64,000 nucleotides of DNA from Saccharibacillus nicotianae (GCF_042681745.1 NZ_JBHUGF010000014.1:62001-126000); one strand, 5' to 3'; shown: positions 8,972 through 17,668, counted from the stretch's first letter. Notes: generated by a model from the letters alone, not told the origin. Made by a program: numbers and translations.

Positions 8972-10255
8972 TTATTTCAGTTGAGCTTCTGCTTGAGCTT
9001 GAACATCGTTCAATACAGAGTCAATGTCTTTACCAGCAAGGTAATTTTGTACTTCTACTGTCATGATATCTTCGATAGCATACGTGTGTAGACCGTAGTT
9101 TACGTTAGGAACTTCTGTTGTCCATTTTGCAAAGTCAGCATAGATTTTTTGTCCGCCAAAGAATTCATCTGCTTTGTCATAAGCTGAACCTGTAGAAGCC
9201 GCTTTGAATGTACCGATAATACCGATTTTGTTCAACATATCTTGGTACAATTCTTTATCAGAACCGAATGTTTCTTTCATGAAATCAGCAGCAGTGTCTT
9301 GTCCGTCTACGTTCATGACATACCATGAGCTACCACCGATATTAGATGCGTGTACAGAGTTTGGTGTGTTTTTCAATTTAGGGAATGGAACAACAGCCCA
9401 TTTACCAGATTGAGAAGCTTCTGCTTTAACAGAAGGTGTGATCCAGTTACCTGTAGGAACAGACGCTACAGCACCACTGTTGAATGCAGCCAAGAATTGA
9501 CTCCAGTCAGAGTTGGTTTTTACGATGTTTGCATCAAACATTGCTTTGTAATCTTCCATAGCTTCTTTCAAAGCTGCGTTTCCTGCAATGTTAGGTGTTT
9601 TACCGTCTTCTTTAAGGTACCAAGAACCAGCAGATTGGATCATTGCACGAATCAATCCCAAATCATTCGGATCTTGAGTTAACATATCTTTACCAGTTTT
9701 AGCTTTAACTGCTTTACCGATTTCGATAAATTTATTCCAATCGATATCTTGCATATCTTCAGGTGTGTAACCCGCTTCTTTAAGGTAATCTGTTCTTACA
9801 TACATACCTGTTACACCGGAATCAAATGGAACTCCATATTGTTTACCGTTGTAGCTTGTAGGGCCTGCTTTGTAATCTGCAAAGTCAGATGCTTTGATAG
9901 AATCAGACATATCACGGAAAGAATCTGGATACGCTTGCAAGAAGTTTTGTGAACGATAATCTTCGATCAACACAATGTTTGGAAGACCTTTAGTTGTACC
10001 GGAGTTCAAACCTGTGTTTAATTTTTGTACAATATCCGCTTGAGCGTTTTCAATGATGTTGATTGTAACATCAGGATGCTTAGCCATATATCTCTCTTTA
10101 GCTAAATTCAATGCTGCTATGTTAAATTTAGCGTCCCATGCCCATACTGTGATTTCTTTTTTAGCTGGATCAGAACTTGCACCGCTACCAGCGTTGCTGG
10201 AACATGCAGATAACATGAAAACGGTTGCTAGTAAAAGAAACATCATTTTTTTCAT
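8972..10255 (-). CDS. Sugar ABC transporter substrate-binding lipoprotein (family 1)
   Basis: 427 residues. A lipoprotein signal peptide with lipobox LSAC gives a lipid-modified cysteine near residue 18, followed by a serine/glycine linker. The mature part is a family-1 solute-binding fold: EITVWAWDAKFN at the start, then VPTGNWITPSV near residue 270 and a GSSWYVMNV hinge segment. It is tethered outside the membrane and delivers an oligosaccharide to the two permeases that follow. It is first in the operon. Upstream are two catabolite-repression or LacI-type operator candidates (10281-10294, 10384-10397), and further upstream a YesM/YesN-like two-component pair that may control it. Confidence 0.93.
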   Translation of the reverse strand: MKKMMFLLLATVFMLSACSSNAGSGASSDPAKKEITVWAWDAKFNIAALNLAKERYMAKHPDVTINIIENAQADIVQKLNTGLNSGTTKGLPNIVLIEDYRSQNFLQAYPDSFRDMSDSIKASDFADYKAGPTSYNGKQYGVPFDSGVTGMYVRTDYLKEAGYTPEDMQDIDWNKFIEIGKAVKAKTGKDMLTQDPNDLGLIRAMIQSAGSWYLKEDGKTPNIAGNAALKEAMEDYKAMFDANIVKTNSDWSQFLAAFNSGAVASVPTGNWITPSVKAEASQSGKWAVVPFPKLKNTPNSVHASNIGGSSWYVMNVDGQDTAADFMKETFGSDKELYQDMLNKIGIIGTFKAASTGSAYDKADEFFGGQKIYADFAKWTTEVPNVNYGLHTYAIEDIMTVEVQNYLAGKDIDSVLNDVQAQAEAQLK

Positions 10256-10280
10256 TTTTGTTCAACCCCTGTTCTTTTTT

Positions 10281-10294
10281 TGAAAGCGTTTACC
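10281..10294 (+). promoter_or_regulatory. Candidate cre (CcpA) site in the leader of the sugar importer operon
   Basis: TGAAAGCGTTTACC matches the cre consensus TGWAARCGYTWNCW except at the last base. It lies 26 nt upstream of the start codon, a position suited to roadblock repression when glucose is present. Confidence 0.55.
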
Positions 10295-10383
10295 ATTTGG
10301 TCTATTTATCTTACCACCTCTTAATTTAAATACGGTATGACTATCTTTGTGAGGATTTGTGATTTTCTTATATTTCAAATTTT

Positions 10384-10397
10384 TGATAGCGTTATCA
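10384..10397 (+). promoter_or_regulatory. Second cre/LacI-family-like palindrome
   Basis: TGATAGCGTTATCA has a central CG, is nearly symmetric, and differs from the cre consensus at one position. It lies about 130 nt upstream of the binding-protein start, where a promoter is expected. Confidence 0.4.
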
Positions 10398-10473
10398 TTA
10401 GTAATATATTTGGATAATGGTAGAAATTAAACATCTAAATTGAGGTAGTTAGCAAGTATGGTCGCAGTTGAGG

Positions 10474-10604
10474 GAGACCGCTTTGGGGATCTATACTTTC
10501 TTGTCGTCGCTGGTAAAACTCGGATATCTTGATTTGACCGCAGGCGGTCGATATCCGAGTCTTAAAGGCTCCTTTTAGAAAGAATAGATTCCCCTGCGCT
10601 CTGT
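10474..10604 (+). repeat. Structured intergenic repeat, copy 3
   Basis: Same fold as copies 1 and 2. The outer stem GGGGATCTATACTTTCT (10485-10501) pairs with AGAAAGAATAGATTCCCC (10577-10594). The core is TTGTCGTCGCTGGTAAA. The middle stem ACTCGGATATC pairs with GATATCCGAGT (10550-10560). The tip is GACCGCAGGCGGTC, and the return strand TTAAAGGCTCCTTTTAG. Relative to copy 1 the outer stem and tip are changed on both sides, keeping base pairs. It lies about 220 nt upstream of the sugar-binding protein gene. Confidence 0.8.
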
Positions 10605-10832
10605 GCTGGAAGGATTTTTGGTGTGGAATAGCTGATTTAGAGCACCCATTTGAATGTTGGGGGGGCGGTGAGCAAGAAAGAATGTGGATCGAAAAATATG
10701 GAGCGGCTAGGTGAATATTTCTATATTGAATTTATGACTACTATATATAGTGAACAGATTAGGTAAGTGTATAGATTGAATGGTTTGGTATTTTTGATAG
10801 AAATATCTTTAGATTTGTTCATGACAAATAGA

Positions 10833-10877
10833 AGAACGGTCGACGCTTATTGCTAAGTATCGACCGTTCTTTTATTT
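10833..10877. terminator. Terminator-like hairpin downstream of the sensor kinase gene
   Basis: AGAACGGTCGA pairs perfectly with TCGACCGTTCT around a 16-nt loop. The T-rich tail is better on the plus strand (TTTTATTT), although the only gene that could use it ends at 11024 on the minus strand. It may be bidirectional. Confidence 0.6.
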
Positions 10878-11023
10878 AAATATATTGAAGTTCGTATTTT
10901 TATTATGGAATAAATGTTGTTTATCGTAGAGTATGAAAACATGAAAGATTACTATGCACAAAAGAACTCTGCTATTCCTTTTAGGAAATGGGATGTGTTT
11001 GAATGTTGAGTATCTTTTACAAG

Positions 11024-12814
11024 TTATTGCTGTTCCAAAATTAATGGCATCGTGATTTTGACTTTGGTGCCTTCGCCTTTGGTGCTGGAAATGGTTACTC
11101 CGTATTGTTCGCCGTAGAGCAGTGTGATGCGGTTGTGGACATTTTGGATACCGATACCTGTAAATAGTTGGCGCTTGCTTTTCGGGTTCGGTAACGGGTT
11201 ATGTTCGCCCACTTCAGATAGACCGTCCATGCCGTCTCCATTGTCGACTACTTCGCAAGTCAGTACGCCATCGGATTGAGAGACCATAATATAGATGATT
11301 CCGTTTTGTTTTTCATTAAATGCATGGAAAAACGCATTTTCGATAAACGGTTGAATAATCAATTTGGGCACATGGTATTCCAGACAATCCGGCGAGACAA
11401 AATAATTGACCTGTACGCGTTGTCCATACCGCACATGGTTGATAAATACATAGTTTTTCATATTGCCAAGTTCTTGTTCGATCGTGATCGTTTCACTCAC
11501 ATTACTGATCGTATTTTGCAATAACGAGATCAGAGCGTTAATCGTCTCAGCGGCGGTTTCTTTGTTCCCTTTTTGCACCAGAATTTTGATCGAAGCCAGC
11601 GTGTTATACAGGAAATGTGGATTAATCTGTCGTTGTAATGCGGCTAGCTCTGCATTGCGCTGATCTTTCTGTGTCTGAAGTAAACGTTCGATATAATCGT
11701 TTAATTCATCCAACATATAGTTATAAGCCCGACCCAACTCTTGAACTTCATAACTTCCACTCACTTGAATATAATTGTCAAAATTTTTCTCGGTAATGGT
11801 AGACATCTGCTTCACTAGACGGGTCAATGATTGTGTCAATCGGCGCGAGATTAAGAATACGATCAACAGTGCTCCACTGACAATCGCAATACAGATCAAC
11901 GCTACAGAGCGCACATTAATAATCTGTCCGACTGCAAATTCACGATCGACCAGATTCACTAGATAAAAGTCATACTCAGGCACATAGTTGGATAAAATAA
12001 TATGATCTTTGCCCATCACATCTGCATCCATATAATCCAGATGTTTTTTGTCAATTTGGGTCGCATAACTCAGTAATTCCGGTGCAAATGTACCGATTAA
12101 GTCATCTCGGTTACTGGATACGATCCGACCACTCGCATTTACGATAAGAACATCATTACCTGTACTGGTAAAATTACTATAAAACCGCTTGAACTCTCGC
12201 TCTTGAATCGCTATATAGATAGTGCCATACAAAAAGTTACTTGTGCGCTCCATCAATGCTTTTGATGCAATAATATAATGTTCTGCGGGTTGATTGATAT
12301 CTGTCGATTCTTCATCATATTGATACATCAATCGCTTCGGTTCAGCAATTGTATTTTTGGTAATCGGACTTTTGGTTAATTCACTCATTGGAATCGGCCA
12401 GTATCCATAATCCGAAGAATACCCTCTTCCATTCACTCCGGTGACTGTTACTCCTACTTCATAAGCATCTACATTCGATTTGATCTGCTTCATCTGTTGA
12501 CCCATACTGAAATAAGAGCTAGCTGTAGCGACGGAATCACCTTCACCGCTTGTGAGAAAGCTTTTGACTGTCGCTGTCTGGGAAGCATGGCTGACTGCAT
12601 TAACAATCGAATCGTTAAACGACTCAAAGCTTGTTTTGATCTGGTTCAGCACTTTGGAGTTGGTAATACTGAATGTCTCGGCAAATAAACGCTCTGACAT
12701 TCGAATCGTTACCAGTGAAGTCAACAAACAAACAGCAATAATACTCACAACCATCACGATAAATAATTTAAAAAACAGACCTTGCTGTTTGAAATTGTCG
12801 ATACTTTTTTTCAT
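11024..12814 (-). CDS. YesM-like sensor histidine kinase
   Basis: About 596 residues from the ATG at 12814, chosen because AAGGGA sits 6 nt upstream; a more upstream in-frame ATG has no ribosome site. Order: N-terminal membrane anchor, a large extracellular cache-type sensor (about 45-290), second membrane segment (VALICIAIVSGALLIVFLI), HAMP linker, then the His_kinase domain with phospho-acceptor histidine in QINPHFLYNTLASI near residue 400. A GHKL ATPase follows (NAFFHAF, DNGDGMDG, GIGIQN). It pairs with the AraC-type regulator just upstream and probably senses an extracellular sugar for the importer at 7060-10255. It is the last gene of a two-gene operon. Confidence 0.93.
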   Translation of the reverse strand: MKKSIDNFKQQGLFFKLFIVMVVSIIAVCLLTSLVTIRMSERLFAETFSITNSKVLNQIKTSFESFNDSIVNAVSHASQTATVKSFLTSGEGDSVATASSYFSMGQQMKQIKSNVDAYEVGVTVTGVNGRGYSSDYGYWPIPMSELTKSPITKNTIAEPKRLMYQYDEESTDINQPAEHYIIASKALMERTSNFLYGTIYIAIQEREFKRFYSNFTSTGNDVLIVNASGRIVSSNRDDLIGTFAPELLSYATQIDKKHLDYMDADVMGKDHIILSNYVPEYDFYLVNLVDREFAVGQIINVRSVALICIAIVSGALLIVFLISRRLTQSLTRLVKQMSTITEKNFDNYIQVSGSYEVQELGRAYNYMLDELNDYIERLLQTQKDQRNAELAALQRQINPHFLYNTLASIKILVQKGNKETAAETINALISLLQNTISNVSETITIEQELGNMKNYVFINHVRYGQRVQVNYFVSPDCLEYHVPKLIIQPFIENAFFHAFNEKQNGIIYIMVSQSDGVLTCEVVDNGDGMDGLSEVGEHNPLPNPKSKRQLFTGIGIQNVHNRITLLYGEQYGVTISSTKGEGTKVKITMPLILEQQ

Positions 12815-12922
12815 ACTCATTCCCTTTTCTGTAACCCATTCATCACATATACAATAGTCAGATATTTTGCTTTGCAAAAATCACTTTTTATTGAACTTTG
12901 TAGCGCTTATGATGCCAAGCGC

Positions 12923-14500
12923 TTAACGTAAGTGTTTACGTCGGTATTGGCTTGGGGATAGTCCGGTTAGTTTTTTGAATACTTTGGTAAAATAACTAGG
13001 GTCAGAATAGCCTACTTTACTGCTGATATCTGCAATTGTGAACTGATCTTCTTTTAGCATACCAGCGGCTTTTTCGACGCGAATTTTGTTCAGATATTCG
13101 CTAAATCCTTCTTTATTATGGGTGGTAAAATAGCTAGACAAATAAGACGGGTTAAAATGAAAATATTGCCCTAACCCTGTCAGACTGAGCGACTCTGCAA
13201 AATGATCATCGATATACTCCAACAATTTCTTCATATTAGAGTTACTATTCGGTTGTGTGCGTGCTGCAATCTGCTCATCTACAACCAGCAAAAAGCGATT
13301 GAGCAAATCAACAGCTTCATTAATGTGTACCGCTTCATTGATCTGTTTGAAATAGTTATATTTCTCAGCATCCAGTTGTTCGATATCATAATCCAGATTG
13401 CCGAGTAATGTAATAATATTAAATACGATATTTCCTAGAAACGACTTCAACTCAAACGGAGTCGAGACGTAATTACCGGACATCGCTGTCACATATTGAC
13501 GCAACTCTTGAAAAGCAAATTCAAAATGCTCTCGCTTCATCTCTTCAGCAAACTGCTTTAGATTAAAAGCACCTTGCACTGCAACAGGTGGCGGAAGTTC
13601 CGATTCTAACATCAGCTTACGCTCCGGGAAATAAAAGCGATAATCTAATAATTTCAAAATCTGTTGATGATATACTGGATCAATCTGTTCAAATACATCA
13701 AACGGATTACTCATCACCCAGCCGATTTGTGGAGATTGCATATAGATATCATCTGCTAATTGTTGAATAACAGTCACTAATCTAGCATATTGCGATTCTT
13801 CCAAATTCACCAGAAATACAATAAGACCGGAATCACTAACCGGTGCAGGTCGAAATACAATCGATGTGCCTAACGATTCAAGCACTTCTGCGAGTCTCAT
13901 GCCTAAGGTAGATAAGTGACTTTGCACGACAGCAGACGTATGATTATTAGCGATATAACCGGAAGGCTGAACCCCGATCAGACAATAATGATCATATGGA
14001 AAAGCTTGCTTGATCAGTTCTTGCCCGTTATTCACTTCATAGCCAGAGATCACTTTTTCTATAATATGGTCAATCGATAATAGCTCTTGATCATTGTGTT
14101 CATTATATTGAAGAGATGGAATACGGCGCGCAGTCTTTTGTAATACCTGCAACAATTCTTGCGTTTCCAGCTTCGGTTTTAAAATATAATCAGCGACCCC
14201 ACTCTGGAAAGTAGATCGTACGTAGCTAAATTCTCCATAACTGCTCAGTACAATCACTTCAATATGAGGGTACCTTTGCTTCACAATTCGCGTAAATTCT
14301 TCCCCATCCATAATCGGCATCACAATATCAGTAATGACAATATGAGGTTGCAATTGATCCACCAATTCAAGCGCTTCTTTTCCATTAGATGCTTCACCTA
14401 CGATCTGAAATCCATGCTGTTCCCAGACCATATAGTGTTTAATTCCTTGTCTTACCAGAATTTCATCATCTACGATCAAAATTCTACATAGTTCTTTCAT
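12923..14500 (-). CDS. YesN-like response regulator with AraC-type DNA-binding domain
   Basis: 525 residues. The receiver domain (about 5-120) has acidic residues D11-D12, phospho-acceptor D58 in VITDIVMP, and lysine in YILKPK. The central region has no recognised motif. The C-terminal AraC-type double helix-turn-helix (about 420-523) has ESLSLTGLGQYFHFNPSYLS and the signature IADISSKVGYSDPSYFTKVFKK. A short hairpin (AAGCGCTT arms, 12903-12924) overlaps its stop codon, before the kinase gene. The likely target is the sugar-importer promoter. Upstream, near 14559, a TGGTAGCGTTTACA sequence resembles an operator. Confidence 0.93.
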   Translation of the reverse strand: MKELCRILIVDDEILVRQGIKHYMVWEQHGFQIVGEASNGKEALELVDQLQPHIVITDIVMPIMDGEEFTRIVKQRYPHIEVIVLSSYGEFSYVRSTFQSGVADYILKPKLETQELLQVLQKTARRIPSLQYNEHNDQELLSIDHIIEKVISGYEVNNGQELIKQAFPYDHYCLIGVQPSGYIANNHTSAVVQSHLSTLGMRLAEVLESLGTSIVFRPAPVSDSGLIVFLVNLEESQYARLVTVIQQLADDIYMQSPQIGWVMSNPFDVFEQIDPVYHQQILKLLDYRFYFPERKLMLESELPPPVAVQGAFNLKQFAEEMKREHFEFAFQELRQYVTAMSGNYVSTPFELKSFLGNIVFNIITLLGNLDYDIEQLDAEKYNYFKQINEAVHINEAVDLLNRFLLVVDEQIAARTQPNSNSNMKKLLEYIDDHFAESLSLTGLGQYFHFNPSYLSSYFTTHNKEGFSEYLNKIRVEKAAGMLKEDQFTIADISSKVGYSDPSYFTKVFKKLTGLSPSQYRRKHLR

Positions 14501-14736
14501 TATGACACTCCCTATATAACTCTACTGAAGCCTACAAGAATCTTACAGAATACCATTTATGGTAGCGTTTACAAACGTATAGTTTATTATTTATCTATTT
14601 AGTATTTTTATGCTAACACAGAATAGAGAATCATGGGACAAAATATTTGAATATTAATAGAGAGCTATAAGTTACATCAAAAAGAAGATACACTTTAATT
14701 AACTATTTTCAAAATAAATACAGAAAGAGGATAGTA

Positions 14737-14820
14737 ATGAATCAAAAAATCTGGTTTGGTATGTTGGGTGTGATCTCAAATCATAGACTTCCTCTTCTAT
14801 ACAATAAAAAAACAGCCTAA
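14737..14820 (+). CDS. Possible 27-residue peptide
   Basis: An ATG with AGAGGA seven nt upstream opens MNQKIWFGMLGVISNHRLPL, ending TAA at 14820. It is too short to recognise. It could be a genuine small peptide or the remnant of a decayed gene, because its 3' part overlaps the terminator hairpin of the convergent LysE gene. Confidence 0.25.
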   Translation: MNQKIWFGMLGVISNHRLPLLYNKKTA

Positions 14821-14847
14821 CGTGTTAGATGCACATTAGACTGTTTT
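14806..14847 (-). terminator. Terminator of the LysE-family gene
   Basis: On the minus strand AAAAACAGTCTAA pairs with TTAGGCTGTTTTT around a 15-nt loop, and is followed by a T-run. Confidence 0.85.
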
Positions 14848-14903
14848 TATTATTTTAGTGCTGTATAATCTTCATTCTTTTCTTCTATATAACTATATAG
14901 CAT

Positions 14904-15542
14904 TCATTTGCGATCTAATGCCATTCGTGCTGCCAAAGCTGTCAATACACTTGCCATGAGCCAGCGTTGAATACTCATCCAAAATGGACGTTTACCTAGC
15001 CATGATACTACCTGACTTGCGACCAGTATAATCAATAGATTAATCATAAAGCTAATACTGATCTGGATTAGACCAAGAGTCGCACTTTGCATCAGCACTG
15101 ATCCGCGTGCGGGATCGATAAATTGGGGTAATAAGGAGACATACAATACGGCTGCTTTGGGATTAAGTAAATTGGTCATAAAGCCCATCATAAATAACTT
15201 TTTAGGTGACTCTATCGTTAAAGCTTGAGGTTCTAATATATTGCGATCACTACCCGGGCGAATCGCTTTCCATGCTAACCACAGCAAATATACAGCTCCT
15301 GCCCATTTGATCATCGTATAGAGCACAGGCACAGTTAGAAATAATGCAGATAAGCCCATCATTGTTGCTACAATATACACGATAAAAGCGAGCATTACAC
15401 CAAATAAAGAAATTATTCCTGCTACTCTTCCTTGTGTGACCGAACGTGAAATGAGATAGATCATATTCGGCCCTGGTGAACATACCATCCCCAAAGCTAC
15501 TGCCGCAAAAGCTATCATCGCTCCAAAACTTATCATACTCAT
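14904..15542 (-). CDS. LysE/RhtB-family amino-acid exporter
   Basis: 212 residues with about six membrane segments. The LysE/RhtB signature near the N-terminus is GMVCSPGPNMIYLISRSVTQG, followed by KWAGAVYLLWLAWKAIR and GFMTNLLNPKAAVLYVSLLPQF. Proteins of this family export amino acids such as threonine, homoserine, lysine or leucine; substrate unknown here. It lies in the cytoplasmic membrane. It is divergent from the TetR gene at 15723 and monocistronic, with its own terminator at 14806-14847. AAAGGAG precedes the start. Confidence 0.92.
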   Translation of the reverse strand: MSMISFGAMIAFAAVALGMVCSPGPNMIYLISRSVTQGRVAGIISLFGVMLAFIVYIVATMMGLSALFLTVPVLYTMIKWAGAVYLLWLAWKAIRPGSDRNILEPQALTIESPKKLFMMGFMTNLLNPKAAVLYVSLLPQFIDPARGSVLMQSATLGLIQISISFMINLLIILVASQVVSWLGKRPFWMSIQRWLMASVLTALAARMALDRK

Positions 15543-15688
15543 TACTCCTTTACCGTTTAATAAATCGATCTCAACTTATGACTAGACGTACAGTATGTAA
15601 GATTGTTATCAAGTATATCCTTTTGCCACTCATCTGTTAACCTGTATGTTAGTTATTTGACAATGACTGGTTATTCCTTCACAATAAA

Positions 15689-15708
15689 TATAATGATCGT
15701 TCTATATA
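15689..15708 (+). promoter_or_regulatory. Operator/promoter of the tetR gene (copy 1 of an identical 20-mer)
   Basis: TATAATGATCGTTCTATATA occurs here and again at 16387-16406, in front of the MFS gene. The centre AATGATCGTT is near-palindromic (AAnGATCnTT), and the leading TATAAT may be a -10 box. It ends at the AAGGAGG of the TetR gene. The shared element strongly suggests binding of the TetR protein to both promoters. Confidence 0.7.
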
Positions 15709-15722
15709 AGGAGGTATACTAC

Positions 15723-16262
15723 GTGAGCAAAAAAAGAGAAACGTTATTGATTGTAGCGGAAAAGCTTTTTTATGAACATGGATTTCATGCGATTGGTCTG
15801 AAGCAGATTATTACAGAAGCAGATATTGCGATTATGACGCTCTACAACCATTTTGCTTCTAAAGATGAATTGATTGTAGAAGTGTTAAAGCGACGTGAGC
15901 AACAATATATGGAGTATTTACATCGTTTTCTAACCGATGATCGTGAAGATATTTTACTGAATTTGGCTAAAGGGCATGCCCAACGATTAATGGATATTCA
16001 GTCGCGTGGTTGTATGTTTTTACGGGCAAAAGAAGAATTTGCAGGTGATCCAACACATCCGGTCGTGCAGACTGTGAATCGTCATAAAGAAAATGTGATG
16101 AAATTTATCGAACAATTGGACTCGTCATTGACTCCACAACAGATTTTACAATTTTCGCTGTTGTTAGAAGGCTCTACTGCTTTGGCTGAGACAGAAGATA
16201 CAGCTACGGTATGCGCTCAATTGATCGATATGACCGAGAAACTATTTGTACGTGCGGCTTAA
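15723..16262 (+). CDS. TetR-family transcriptional repressor
   Basis: 179 residues from a GTG at 15723 with AAGGAGG 8 nt upstream; an in-frame ATG further upstream lacks a ribosome site and lies before the operator. The N-terminal TetR helix-turn-helix (about 8-55) reads LLIVAEKLFYEHGFHAIGLKQII and then the typical MTLYNHFASKDELI. The C-terminal half is a ligand-binding core with one cysteine (SRGCMFL). It probably represses itself and the MFS transporter downstream through the duplicated 20-bp operator. A terminator separates the two genes. Confidence 0.93.
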   Translation: MSKKRETLLIVAEKLFYEHGFHAIGLKQIITEADIAIMTLYNHFASKDELIVEVLKRREQQYMEYLHRFLTDDREDILLNLAKGHAQRLMDIQSRGCMFLRAKEEFAGDPTHPVVQTVNRHKENVMKFIEQLDSSLTPQQILQFSLLLEGSTALAETEDTATVCAQLIDMTEKLFVRAA

Positions 16263-16347
16263 ACACAAATAATTACTCCGTTATAGCTATGCTATTTGCA
16301 CGCACAATCAATCATTTCTAGAGGTTCGTAAATCTATCCCTTATTGC

Positions 16348-16377
16348 AGTGAGTATGTAGATACTCACTTTTTATTT
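16348..16377 (+). terminator. Terminator of the tetR gene
   Basis: AGTGAGTAT and ATACTCACT form a 9-bp stem with a GTAG loop, followed by TTTTTATTT. It lies directly upstream of the MFS operator, so the MFS gene has its own promoter. Confidence 0.85.
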
Positions 16378-16386
16378 AACCATAAG

Positions 16387-16406
16387 TATAATGATCGTTC
16401 TATATA
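16387..16406 (+). promoter_or_regulatory. Operator/promoter of the MFS gene (copy 2 of an identical 20-mer)
   Basis: Same TATAATGATCGTTCTATATA as at 15689-15708, located 28 nt upstream of the MFS start codon. Candidate TetR binding site overlapping a -10 box. Confidence 0.7.
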
Positions 16407-16434
16407 TTTATAATACATAAAGGAGTGTTATCCT

Positions 16435-17568
16435 ATGAATGCTAAAAAAATTATATTCCCCGGTATAGCGATGATCGCGGTTTGTTACACCTTAGGTAGA
16501 TACAGCTTCGGACTTTTTCTACCCGAGATTTCTAATTCTCTTTCGTTATCTACAACCGATGCAGGCTGGATCAGTTCGGTGATGTATATTGCTTATTGTC
16601 TGGCATTATTAACCGCTCCCTGGCTTATTCACAAATGGGGACATTATCAGGTAATCCGCTTGTCTGGAATCAGTGTGGTGGTTGGGATTGCTGGTGTTGC
16701 TTTGGCACCAAATGCCTTGATAGTAACGCTTAGTCTGTTCTTTGCTGGATTAAGTACAGGTTGGATATCGCCTGCTCTGGGCAATGCAGCTTCTACTGAA
16801 CTTGCTGTAGCAGATCGGGATCGTGGCAATGTTTGGATCAATAGCGGAACAAGCTTTGGGATGGTGTTGTCTGGCCCTATCGCTTTATTATTTACCGAGT
16901 ACTGGCGCTTGAGTTACGGGCTGTTCGCTGTTATTGCTCTTGTCACCCTGTATTGGAATAGCAAAAATATCCCGCATCGGCATCCTGTTGCTTCCTCTAC
17001 TATGGAGGCTCCGCACAAGCTCAAGTTATTTGAGCCACATAGTCTAGCCTTGTTTGTAGGTTCGCTCCTCATTGGAAGCAGTTCTGCGATATACTGGACG
17101 TTTTCACGTAGCTTTTTGACAGTAGAACAAGGGTTATCTTATACAACAGCGATCTGGTTTTGGATTGTGATGGGAATATCAGGCATGGTTGCTGGTGGTT
17201 CTGGAAAATGGATCAATCGACTTGGACTGTCTACTTCGTATCGTCTGGGTATGTTTATGATGAATATGGGAATAATAGTGCTTATTGTGCCATCTGTGGG
17301 ATTTAACTTTGCTTCCGCTATCTTATTTGGTATTTCTTTTATCTTTTTAAGCTGTATCTGTATTGTCTGGTCTACTCGTGTCTATCCCAAGCAACCTTCT
17401 ATGGGGATCAGCTTTTCGTTTTTGATGATTGGTGCAGGGCAATTTGTAGGTGCTTTAGTTGCAGGAAGTGTGATTGATCGATTTTCGTATTCCGTAGGAT
17501 TTGTGATCTTTGCTGGACTCGGACTGGTAGGGCTGTTGCTTAAAATCAAAACAAATACGACTGAATAG
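16435..17568 (+). CDS. MFS transporter
   Basis: 377 residues with about twelve hydrophobic segments. The first is FPGIAMIAVCYTLGRYSFGLFLP, and an MFS-type loop follows helix 2 (LIHKWGHYQVIRLSG). It resembles YbfB/YjiJ and CynX-like major facilitator proteins, so it is probably a proton-driven efflux or uptake carrier; substrate unknown. It is likely derepressed when the TetR protein binds its ligand, since both genes carry the same operator. AAGGAGTG precedes the ATG, and a terminator follows at 17643-17668. Confidence 0.9.
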   Translation: MNAKKIIFPGIAMIAVCYTLGRYSFGLFLPEISNSLSLSTTDAGWISSVMYIAYCLALLTAPWLIHKWGHYQVIRLSGISVVVGIAGVALAPNALIVTLSLFFAGLSTGWISPALGNAASTELAVADRDRGNVWINSGTSFGMVLSGPIALLFTEYWRLSYGLFAVIALVTLYWNSKNIPHRHPVASSTMEAPHKLKLFEPHSLALFVGSLLIGSSSAIYWTFSRSFLTVEQGLSYTTAIWFWIVMGISGMVAGGSGKWINRLGLSTSYRLGMFMMNMGIIVLIVPSVGFNFASAILFGISFIFLSCICIVWSTRVYPKQPSMGISFSFLMIGAGQFVGALVAGSVIDRFSYSVGFVIFAGLGLVGLLLKIKTNTTE

Positions 17569-17642
17569 TATATCTTTTGATATTTGTCCAAATGATATTG
17601 CTATAGAAACCACTCATTTTCTATCTCAACAACGGATAACGT

Positions 17643-17668
17643 AAAGACACTGTATAGTGTCTTTTTTT
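17643..17668 (+). terminator. Terminator of the MFS gene
   Basis: Stem AAAGACACT/AGTGTCTTT with GTAT loop, followed by a T-run. Confidence 0.9.

Larger units (their letters stand above)
10256..11023. other. Intergenic region with operator candidates, repeat copy 3 and a terminator-like hairpin
   Basis: No gene recognised. Contents in order: cre-like sites (10281, 10384), structured repeat copy 3 (10474-10604), a G-rich spot near 10660-10672, and the hairpin at 10833-10877. The 11-mer CCATTTGAATG at 10646-10656 also occurs downstream of repeat copy 1 (6432-6442), so the duplicated unit may extend beyond the hairpin. Confidence 0.7.
14501..14903. other. Intergenic region between the YesN-like and LysE genes
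   Basis: It contains the presumed promoter of the regulator/kinase operon (A+T-rich, with an operator-like TGGTAGCGTTTACA near 14559), a possible 27-codon reading frame (14737-14820, plus strand) and the LysE terminator (14806-14847). Confidence 0.6.
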
